Assembly (NCBI GenBank): GCA_030549495.1
Contig: JAUIRK010000099.1
Location: 558,001-622,000, forward strand
Source: Nectonema munidae
Lineage: Eukaryota; Nematomorpha; Nectonematoida; Nectonematidae
Direction: 5' to 3'
Length of the DNA: 64,000 bases
Below the pieces are notes generated by a model. That model saw nothing but the letters and a program-made list of their open reading frames with translations, was not told the origin of the DNA and made no database searches. Both the position numbers and the translations under genes were made by a program. Positions 13,501-25,500 of the stretch are shown piece by piece (within the stretch, counting starts at the first letter, position 1; the number at the start of each line of letters is the position of its first letter).

Positions 13501-16500
13501 ACATTAAGATAAGATACTCAGTAACGCAACCAGAAATTTAAAGCCAAATGAAAAACAACCTACATGTTTCTTCTAAAATTAAAGTAACACGTGTAGCTTA
13601 TAACAACTCTGCTCTGTGCTTATGAGCTCTTTTATCTACGTGTCTCCATTTTTACTAACATTCCTCATTTTATCATGGTTAAATTTCTTTTTTTCTTTCT
13701 CACGTGTCGACGTGTAATCTTTTAATCATAAATTCGCTTTCTTGCTACAGGTAGAAGCGTCGCGCATCTTTAGTTTGCTTTCTTGGTTTCCATCTTTTAA
13801 TTTTTTTGGCTTTATATTGTTTGAATAAGCAAATTTTCTTAAAGATAAATCAATCCATCAGTTCATTTTTTAATTTGTAAATTTTTCTCTTTTTGATGGC
13901 GGAGCCCGTAACTTAGTTTGAGAGCTGCATGGCTGATATTTTTTAAATTTTATTTACTAACAAAATTTTTAAAGGGAAAGTGTAGTTTATAATTTAGAAG
14001 AACTTTTTAAAAAATGAAATTTATAGATGTAAAAATCTTGTCACGAATTTACCCCATGTTTGGGTCTATAAATGTGTGTATGCATCGCACAACACCCTTT
14101 CTATATATGTAGAAGGCTACTAAATTCATATATGATATGATATAATTTTTCAAAACACACTATAAGGATATAATACATGCGTAAAACATACATTAATATT
14201 TTCATGTTTGGACATGTGAAGAAGAATAGACAAATTTTAAAGGGGTCAAATGGGAAAAAATGGAAGATACCTTTTGATATTAAATTAGTTTACCGTAAAA
14301 CTGCTTCACTAAATGTAAAAAGTAGAAAAAACATTTATTTTCTTTTCTATTAGGATAAAAGACTGATAAAAAGAATTTATATAAAGTTTGAAAAAAAAAT
14401 TTGGTTTTACATTTTAGATATTTATAAACTTTTTTTGAAAAATTGTAAAAAGTTATAATTATAAAATATGTAATTTTATTTCTTTTGGAAATCTTTTGGG
14501 AGGCGATTTGAGAAGTTTCTTTTTCACCGTTTTTTCAAAGCACGATTTCGTTAACAACGTTGAAAAGATGAATGCTAAGTGGAGTTGTTATTTAAATTTA
14601 GAATATTAAAAGACAAGAAAAAGTTGATAACTATTTGCAGAAGTATAGAAGTCATGAATGAATGAATAATATAATGTAATATATATACAGCACCCACGTC
14701 TCCTTTATAACACCGAGTGTGAAAATATATCTACCGAAAATAAACGAAGACAACATCATCGTTAACTTAAAAATGCCTTGTCGTTATCGTTATTAACGAA
14801 AATGAACTAGCTTTCTAACGAGCTTTCTAATTAATTTGTCAAATAATTATCAAATGTTCAACTAGCTAGTCTCCATAATCTTCCACTGACTAACCGGACC
14901 TTGAAAGTAATGAGCGTGTGTGGGACCCAAAATCTAAAATGTTCAACCCTAACGTTTCTTTTCTTTCAGACGCAAGAATCCATTTAAATTTAGCTGTGTC
15001 GAAAAACTGGTAAGAATGACCCAAATCGTGTCGATCTATATTATGCGACAGCTCATATATCTTCACTTTTAAACCAATTTATTCTCAATAATATTCTACA
15101 AATAATTGATTTTTAATATCGATCACTTTTAGTATGATGGCAATTATCTCTACTTTTCTCAGATGAATCAATTAATTTTTAATGAATGCGTTGTGATAGA
15201 GACGGCTTAATATTTTGAAGATTTTTCCCTTCCCGCGGTTTTCCTGTTTGAAGTGACCTTCAAAATTAAACTACCTTTTAATATTGAGACAAAAAGGGTA
15301 TTTAATAAAATGCTTGAAGAGTAGGAGAATTTGGACAGAGAAATAAACACGTTAAATCGATATTTTATCTTGTAAAGAAGCATCCAAATGTTTTAAGCAT
15401 TTTAGGACATTTTCTCATTTTTACAAGAATTGTCTCATTCTATGAATATTCATGTATGATTTTTTTTGAATATTTAACGCCCTAACAAGTGTCTTCACTG
15501 GGCCTATGCTTCCCTCCTCTTGAAAAAACTAGCGACTCCTTCTTTATATGGAGGTAGATGCTACGTTTGTTTAGATTACCAAGAATAATTTTAGCACGGC
15601 GAAAATATTCAGTTTAGAGGTGCTAGTTTCACTGTTTTTAAAAGTCTATGTTTTTTGATTTGCTGATAAATTGAAAAAATAAAAAAAATTATGTTTAAAC
15701 ATTTATTATTACTGACCAAAGTAATTTGTCATGGAAAATCAAATAGATCAGATAAATTGCAGAAACGAATTAAACTGATTCATTGATGATCATATGCGAA
15801 ATAATTAAAGCACGGAATTTTCTAGTTTTACCTACTAAGAGGCGTACTTTTTTATGGAAATGCTGGATTTGAAGATGACCTGTGTCGTATACGATTGATT
15901 GGGAAAAGTGATCATGGAATAAAATATTTAGATCAATTTTTCACGTTTAAGTCAATTTTTAAAGGGTTTATGAGTCAACTTTTGTTACTTCTCCGATATA
16001 AACAAAATATTTTTAATCAAGAATCCAATATAGAAAAGACTACGTATAAAAACAGTGTTTTGAAACTCATCGTTTTTTATTCTGTGTAATAAGTTCTGTT
16101 TGGTTAGCTCTGGTTTTAAAAGTAACTGTCAAATCAGCCCAGATCTAAAAAAGCGAGAAAAGTACGCGCAATTTTATTGTTTCGATTGGGATGTGGACAA
16201 ATTTTGTGTTAGAAGGACACTCTCCGATGAGAATACTGACTGCGTCGTTAGTTGCATGTTATGGGCGACCCAGATACACACAAAATAATATTTTACACGT
16301 ATATTTTTGTTTTTGAAAGACAACCGTGAAAGTGTTGCAGCAACCTCAATAGTGTCATTTGCTTCTTTCAAAACAATTTCATTTTGAATTTGCTAAAATT
16401 CTCCTTTCATTTTATATTAACTTTTCTCAATTTTAATTTCAGTAAACAAAAATAGGCCACATTTTAAAAAAAATTACCATGCGTGATGTCAGAAAATTGG

Positions 16501-19500
16501 TACCCCCGATGCTCTAGTTCTTTATGAGAAAAGTTCACTCAACAAAAATATTTTTTCATCGACCAAGTGTCTCCACACTTTTGGGGGAAGGCTAGGGCGG
16601 ATGAATTTTTTTAAATTGTATTTTCTCTAAAAATTTATATTCACTTTTTATATTTAATGTAGAAATCTGTTTTGCATGCTCATTTTGAAGCAAAAATATT
16701 TGTTTTAACTTGTTTTCAAAAAAAGCTGGGAGATTGAGAGGAACAACATTTTTTATCTGAATGTTCAGTACATAAAAATCTGGGACATACTAATAAAGGT
16801 AACGGTACCGTGCGGTGTTTTCATCGAGAAGGCACAATTGCGCCGCTTGTATCGAACTATGAAGAAAGTAGGCTCGATGCGGGATCGAACCCAAGACCTT
16901 GAGTAATAGAAACCCAGTATCTAACCAACCTTACTCATGCCCCTAATAAAAGCCAGGATAAGAATGAGAAGTCGAAAATAAAAATCCCTGGCTTTGACTT
17001 CTAAAATGACAATTTATGGCATATTTCAAGATGGATTCCTATTTGTTATTCCTTAACCATAGGAATTTTTCCACCAGCTGCGTCATTTAATTCTAATCTT
17101 TATTTTTGTGTCATTTTATTTAGGTTTTTAAAGGTAAAACAGTAATATTTTCTATATAACACTTGAATTCGTGCTTCCATTTTCTTTAAGAAAATATTCA
17201 AAAAATTGATTTTTAAACATATTCCTATCTTATTTATATTTTCAATAAAAATTCATTCTCTTTACAATGATATATTAAATATTTTTCATCTTGTCTATTT
17301 CGTTTTGATAAAAAAAATTGATCGTTTGAGTGATGCATGTTAGACACAAAGTTAATGGACAAAGTTTTTTAAATTATTCAACATTTTTGTGTTTAAAGGA
17401 TATGGTAATAATTTTAAGAAGGCCTAGAACAAGCTTAGAAGTGTATTTCAAAAAATGAAAATGAAATGTCTCTGTGTTGTTTAAAACATGACATTTTTGA
17501 AAAAAACATATATTCCATTTTTTCCCATTTGACCCCTTTAAAATTTGCCTATTCTTCACATGTCCAAACATGAAAATATTAATGTATGTTTTACGCATGT
17601 ATTATATCCTTATAGTGTGTTTTGAAAAATTATATCATATCATATATGAATTTAGTAGCCTTCTACATATATAGAAAGGGTGTTGTGCGATGCATGTACA
17701 CATTTATAGACTCAAACATGGAGTAAATTCGTGACAAGATTTTTACATCTATAAATTTCCTCACTAAACATGCGATACAGCGGAAGGACGCTCTTTTTTT
17801 ATATACTTCGTGTAAAATATTTTATATATCTAATCATTATAACAAACTCAGCTATCATACGCGATATGACTGATGAGTGTAATCGATTCTCATCAAGTTA
17901 TTGACCCAGCTGTCATATTTTATGTTAACCGCTTTTGAAAACAAACATATACTTTATTTTCATTTACTTCCACTTCAACAAATTCAGAGACAAGTTCTTC
18001 ATCTTCGAAAGATTTGATTTCAAGTAATGGTGGAACTGAATGCTATAAAACATAAACTCATAGTGGTGGAAAAAAAGCAACAAATATAAGAACTAAAAGA
18101 AGAACGAAGAGATTAATTATTTTTTGAACTTGGTTTCCAAATAATTTTGAAAAATTTGAATTTTACTAAAAAAGAAGTGGAAAATTAAAACAATAAAGAA
18201 TTTGAAGTCAAAGAAAATAAAGTTTTTTGGTCTTTCAATTTTATGCGGAGTTATAAAAAGGAAAAATGAACTGTTACATTCTTTCTGGCTGAAAAAGTAA
18301 GGCAGAAATATTTTCAATGAAACAATGCTAAGAAACAAATTTCAAAGCTTTCAAAAGTATTTGAGATTTGATGATAAATCTAGCAGAATAATACGGAAAT
18401 AAAATGATAAATTTGCAACCATCACAGAAATTTAGGAAAGTGCCAATGCAAACATTGAAGTAGCTTTTTTCCCTTCGGAAAGGTTACAGTTGATGAACAA
18501 TTGTTTGGTTGTAAAACAATATGTAACTTCATCATGCCAGGAAAGGTTGGAATAAAGTTTCGCGCAATTTGTAACAATAGGGAATCATGTGTCCTTAGGT
18601 CAGTTCCTTACGTAGGAAAAGAGGATAGAGCGGGCAAAAATCTTGGAGAGACATTTTTTTGAAATTGATGGAGCCTTACTTCAAAACAGGAATAAATATC
18701 ACTACTGACAGCTATTTTACAATTATCGAAAAAACTCATGAAAGAAAAGTTCTTTTTGTAAAAGTTTTTTGGAACGTTGAAATCTAATAAAAGAGAAATT
18801 CCATCTTTTATAAAATTGACAAACTCGTACCATTTTTTATCAAATTTATTTTTCCTTTTCTAAAGAATAAGATATTTGCTCTTTTCCTACAAAGCCAAAA
18901 AGAATAAAGTTGCTTATCTTCTTTCTTCGATGCATGATAAACAGCCTCAAAATGAAGAACAAAACTCTAAGAAAAAACCAACTGTTTTTCTATACTACAA
19001 CAGTCAAAAAGCTTGATTGTGGCGATAGAAAATTGAGGTGTTTTTCTACCAAATGTTCCACACAGATATGGCAAATTGCTGTTTTTTTTTACAATTTGTT
19101 GGATATAGTCTGTTTGAACAATTACATTGTATGTAAAGCAGTTGCATGTATACTGATGATAATAATAATAATAGATCTTTTACAATCACTTTGGAGCAAA
19201 AACTTTGTAAATAAAGAAAAGTGGAACAAAAGATATAAATACAAGCACGGTGAAACTGAAAGCAATGCCCCCTTTTGCAGAGAGGCAAATGTTTCGTTCG
19301 TAAAATTAATAAAAGGTGAAATATGTGCCGAAGCTGTAAAAAATAGTTTGTTCAACATATTCTAATCACTGCTCATAATTTTACCAATAAACTTGATTTT
19401 GTACGCATTTCCTAATCATTTTTTGGAGGGGGTCAATTGACATCCTTTACATAAAATAGGTGTATAAACTGAACCAACAATTTGGTATTTTATATTGAAA

Positions 19501-22500
19501 AAATAAAAGTCAAAAATCGCATAATTATTTATAAAGTGTAGACAAAGGAGTCCACGTGAAAATTGAAACAGTCGAATTTGTATTCCTACAAATACTTGGA
19601 GTCTTAGTCCGATTTTAACCTTCTAATTCTGCAAAGCAATGTCTTTAAATTTATTTTTAAGAATAGACGTACAACGCACAGACAATCAAAAAAATGGCGG
19701 CGTCTACAAAATGCACAGTCTGGCTCCTCTCTACGATTCTCAAAACATCTGCATTCATGGAACTTCCGAAGCGTGTAAACTCGCATGTTCCAGCATTTTG
19801 AATATCATCAGTCGTGAAGAAGACCTCAAGAGTGGGCGGGGTGCAACCTCTTCCAATGACACTTCTCCAAAGTACTTTTCTGTTTGATTTCGAAACATTT
19901 GTGCTTATCTTGAATTGCCCGATCCTCATACATCTATACCTGGACTTCATCAGGCGGTTATTTTTTGAGCAGGCCATAACAAGCGGGCTAGGTCCATTGA
20001 AATTAATGAACGAAGATGGTCGGTCATTACCCTTATCAATACCCACACCACCATAAGGGTTTAAGCCGGAATCGGAATTTTATTCGCCATCGTAACATTA
20101 ACGCTTTTACTCATAACAAAAGCTTAATCTTCGGAAGTCATTTTAGGAATTATTCTTTGTGTAGCGTATACGAATCTGGCAAAAGCTTTAGAGTTTGGGC
20201 ATGAGAGACCACTCTTCATAATTAACCCCTAAAGAATCACTAATTTTATTTATGTGATTTGAAAGATTTTAAAGGGAGGCAAATTCATCTACTTTTTTAA
20301 TAATATTCGCTCGCGTTTGATTTTGATATAAACAAGTAGGGAAACATTTATTATGTAAAATTTGTTCTTTGATAGCGTTTACTACAACTGAATTTGTAAT
20401 CCCTTTTAGTATTGTTACATTTAAATGTATGCATTTCTGAGAGTACTTTATGCTTTCATTGCTAGTGGACGCATTCTTTATTTTTTCAATGATGACCTGA
20501 TTCACATTTTTGCGGAAAAGCTTCATTGAAATCTTATCGTTTTTAGCATTAGTAATTACTACCTGATGGCCATAATTGTGACCCGGGCGTAAGAGTCTTA
20601 AATTTTAAATGACTTGGACATCACTGTTCAGAGATTTAAGTACTCACCATTTATTTCATTATCTGCTAAGAAAGTGCAACTTCGTAAGCTGCCGATGACC
20701 TTAAATAATCCGTATACACCATTTGTGTCCACGACAAGCAGACATTTTGCGATTTTTATTTTTAAGTTGACTCTTTTCCAACCTTTTCTATAGAAAGATC
20801 AACAATTTTTTTTATCAACCGCAATATAAAAAAAGAAAGAGAAGATGAAGATTTTGAATATTTGAAACAATAAAACGAAATCTCGCAACTTTTTAAATGT
20901 CCATTTTTCCAAACCAAAAATATAGTCAAAATCATTGAAACATCTCTTTATTTTTAATTTGCTTGGGAAATCCGAATTCCAAAAAGTCTTGAGAAACTAA
21001 ATTCCGTGATATCTTTTAGTACCATTTTTTATTGGCTTTTTTGCGATCTGTTGTGAAGCCGTTAAAAATAACACCAAAATATTTAGAGAGGTTTCTCTCA
21101 AAATCTTGACACACAATTTCCTAATCGGAAGATTAATCGGAAAAGAAGGAAACAACGTCAAAAAAATCATGAACGACACAAAGACGCGCATTCTCGTGTC
21201 CAGGTACTCTTTCATTCCTACGCATCATCTCATTCATCACGTAAACACGCAATCATCATCACCTTCTTTCTCAAACTTTTTATTTTAATTAAACTCATCA
21301 TCACCTTCTGATCTCACTTGGAATAATAGTCATTTTTTTCTCTCTCAAGCATCCAAGACGTGGATAACTTCCTAATGGAACGAACAATCACGATAAAAGG
21401 CGAACCCCAAGACGTGATAAAGGCAGAAGAAATCATTTTTGAAAAGTTGAAGAGTTGTTTTGAAAATGACGTATCCAACGTCAGCCAAGAAGTTTACTTC
21501 CCAGGTTTTTTAAACTTATTCAACCCCGGCTTGAACGTGACGACTATTTGTCGGTGCAAGGTGGACATTTGCACTGTCAAAAAGTTTCCTTCTATATTTT
21601 CGAATTTGTTGTTTAGTAAGATGTCCGTTAGTTTGTAAGATTGGTCTTTGAGCGTGTGTGTGTGTTTATTTTAACTTGAAAAAAGTGACTAAATGCTTCA
21701 GAAGAGTAAAGTGATTGAAATCTTAGCGAATCCAGTATTTACGTTTTTTCGTACATGATTTTGAAACGTAACCCCCCACTGAAGGTGACTTCAGAATACA
21801 CTCTCGACCCTGGGGTTGGAACCTGTGTTTTAGCGGACCGCAGTGTGGCCCAATTTAAATCTTGTATGGCCCACTTCTTCATTCACAATTAAATATATTT
21901 GGCTATTTTTTAAAAACCATTGAGTAACGAAGTATTTTTGTGTAATACTAATTAAATAGCCATAAAATTTCAATTATTTTTTAAACATAAAAATTTTGCT
22001 TTGAGATTGTTACCTGCCTACGCATCTTCTCCTTTCTTTTTTCTGAATAAAGTGTTCACCAAAACATTTAAAATTTGGTTCTTATTTTTTAAAATATGTA
22101 AAGTTGTATATTTAAAATATATAGAACACATTGTTTTATGCTATTTTATATTTTACTATTCCAAAAGTTGGAATTACATTGCTATCCTAGCTTGTTATAA
22201 TTTTACAAAGAGATGAATCTTTAAAGACGTTCCTAATATTTGTGCTTTGGCAAAAAGGATGTTGTGTCTCTTATGAAGCACTTATTTTTGTGCGCAATCT
22301 TTTTCTGGTATTAAAAGTGTAGAGAGAAATAGAATTGCTTTCCAGCATTTCCCGTATACAAAATAGACACATCGGTGCTGTTATTATTGTCGATCTAATA
22401 TTAGAGGGTAAGCAGTCGCAAAAGTCTCACTAAAAATTTAACATTTTATTTTAAACACAACAAAGTATTTTACAAATTTTCACTTGATGAAGGTTAAAAT

Positions 22501-25500
22501 GAATCTACCAATCACTACATCTTTAAAATAAACTCGTTTTTGAAATGAAAACTACACTGCCCCCTTTAACATCAAAATGTTTTAAAAGCCTCAGATATTA
22601 ACAAAACGTAAGTGATTCTCCCTAAATATCAGTTATTTTCTTGTTTTGAAAAGATTTTATTATTATTTATTCAATGGGGTTAAATGAATCAAAATAAACA
22701 AAAAGTTTTTTTTGAAAAAAAAGAAAGAGGAATATTTATTTGGGAATTATGATAAAATAGGGAACTCTGATTGTGCAAACGAACGTTGCACATTCTAATC
22801 TTGCTCTCTTTTTTGACAACTTTTTACATCGACCTTGGCTCTGACAGCTTTCAAGTAATGTGGAATCAACTCTTATTTTTATTCCTTTACTCTGTGCGCC
22901 TAAACTGGTTGCTCTTCTTGCATTTTTGAGCAAATTTGAAAGGATGGATCTAATTAATCCATTGTTTCACCTACAGCCTTGTGAATCTTCCATGCAGCTA
23001 CTCTCATTATTGACAAACTTTTAGTAATTAAAGTACCACACCACTTGATAGTCAGTACGATATTCAGCAATTACTTGATCCAGTATGTCACCACCTTCCG
23101 TGAACTAGTTGTACGAATGAATCAACTCATGCTGCTTAGAATTCTTTTTTTCTCCACTCTTGACCATCTGCAAACTTTTGAAATGGTTCTATTTTCAAAA
23201 TTCGTTGCTAACTTTACATCTTTATTATCCCCCATTTTGATAGCAAGAATATTTACCATCAAATTAGCTCCAATATTCTTCGCTTTGTGCTTTTGCGATA
23301 GACTTTTTATCTGGAAATCAATCGGTTTTCTCTTACAGTTCCTGTTGCTCTAAAAAACCTTTGTCTTTAAGTTTCAATAAATAGTAAGATGTAAAAAATG
23401 ATCAAAGTAGAAGCAAGGTGAGCTAGGATTCAACGCAGATTCTCTGAAGAGATTGCAAATTACTTTAGTTCCCAGACTATCCTATGTTTTATCTTTGTTT
23501 TCTGCTCCAGTATAAAGTTTGATTCTAACCGAAAAACCTGTAGACGTTGCCAAAACGCAATTTTTATACCCAAACCTAATGGGCTTACCACGAATAAATA
23601 TTTTGCACGATTTCCTACAGTATGGCACCATTTGCTCATCGATTCACAATTCTTAAAAAGCTCCAAAATAACCCAATACTCTGTTTGTATGATTATATAA
23701 AACTTGAATTTTGGCGGCCTTATTTCTAAAAACAATGTTATCATTGCTTTTTAAACATTTCGAATCGATTTCTAGGTCTTCTTCCTAAGACCAAAACATA
23801 TGTTGGCAGGGAAGATGTTGATAACCAGAAAGTATAATTATTCCAATTAATATATCCAGTTCCTCACTAGATAAATCTTACTCTTGGTTGTTGTTTTGAA
23901 AAGCATATCTTTTGATCCTTCAATAATAACATTGGTAATAATGGAATCATAAAAAACGAAAAATATCAGTAGGATCTGTATCAACTAAATCAAGTTTTTT
24001 TTATCAAAGACATCAAAAGGTGTACTGGTTGACTTGCTAGAGTTTGGGACAGAAACACATTTGCCAATTCATTTTTTGTTTTATAGAATGAATTTCCAAA
24101 CTGCGTGAAATAGCAGCAGGTTACAGCTTTATTGATCTGCACCATCAGGGGGCAATAAACAAACCTAAATCATATCATCGAGTATTCTTCAGCATTTAAA
24201 GAGTCTCCTCCGGCAGAACAAATTTTTTGCTTGTGGGCATTTATATCAGACAAAATTTAAAAATGGATGTTTAAAGTGAAGTATGCTTTCACAGATTTTG
24301 ATCAAATAAATCAAAGGTGTCAAATTATATATGCTGTATTGTGGTGTGTTGCTAACTGATGCCTTTTATATATCACGAAACACCATTGCGCTCCCATATG
24401 GTAACAGCAAACAAATTGTTATCACAGAACTTCAAAAGTGTTGATAATTTTACAAAAAAATATTACCTATTACAACACTAAAATCTTTTTATGATAGTGT
24501 TTTGACATACATAATTGCTTCTCAAGTTTGAAAATACAAGAAATTTTGAACAAAGAAAATGCCTTAAATAAGAACATTTTCAATGTAATTTGAACAAAAA
24601 AGAATTTCAAGATATTTAAATATCTTATTTTGTAAGCATATTAGGAAAACTTTTCTTATATTTACAATAAAATTTTGGTTTTTTATCAATTTTTATAGCA
24701 TATAGAAGAAGCTATATATAGAGAGAGCATAAAAATAGTATGATCTCTTTTGGGGACAATGGGTTGGGTTTACGATTAGGGGTCGACGTGGCGATTCACA
24801 CAAAAGTAAACATTTAAAAATCTGTTTTTAAATAAACTGATTTGATTTTATTACTGCATAATTGCTATTCCTAAATATGTTTTTAGTAATTTAGATTTTT
24901 GCTTACAATTAATTTTATTCATCTCAAAGCAAACCAAAAATCATATTCTACTGTTTTGTGGCCCATTCATCATAATAGAAGGAAGGCATTTTTGGCCCAC
25001 TAACCAAAAATGTTGAACACTTTGCTCCATTATCGATTGCTAGAAATTCTCGTGGTTAATCCAAAAAGCCTTTTGCAAATTTTTCCCAATTCCCGTGTTT
25101 GCAACCTTTTTGTTGTTTTTAAGGGATGCATCAGATTTTCATGAATGGAAATTTGGCAATGAAATCGAACATGATGCGTGCCGGGATTCCTGGAGCATCC
25201 GAAGACATAAACCCCGTCTTGCTGAACTTGGCTAACTACTTCCCCGGTTTGTTCTACTTCAACTACGGCCAAAATGCAGCGCACGCCAATCGTGTGGACA
25301 CAGTCGTGGGCAACAGCCCTGCTGCGCCCAGCTCTGCCCTGCCTACTCCTGGGCTGTCCTCTTCTCCATTTGCCACTTCTGTCAACAAAGAAACGGTCGT
25401 CTTGTTTGTCCCTTGCGGGAGCATTGGCGCCATCATTGGACGCAAGGGAGCAAACATCAAAGCGATCAAGGCTAACAGCTCTGCAATCATCAAGATCGAC

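Larger units (their letters stand above)
11090..19661 (+). other. Imp intron 4 (8.6 kb), rich in mobile elements
   Basis: It contains two TTAA-type MITE copies, a 246-bp inverted-repeat pair, a SINE copy and a piggyBac relic. The intron splits KH1 right after the SGAR motif. Regions 11.1-12.9 kb and 15.0-16.7 kb hold only short ORFs of background composition. Confidence 0.7.

Noticed and set aside
18910-19365. 151-codon ORF as a host gene
   Set aside because: Its middle matches the carboxyl end of piggyBac transposases, and it is continuous with the relic upstream.
23045-23353. 102-codon plus-strand hydrophobic ORF (possible membrane protein)
   Set aside because: It is antisense to the piggyBac relic; the hydrophobicity comes from reading the complement of charged codons.
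25263-25493. minus-strand ORF opposite KH3
   Set aside because: It is antisense to Imp exon 8 and lacks family features.
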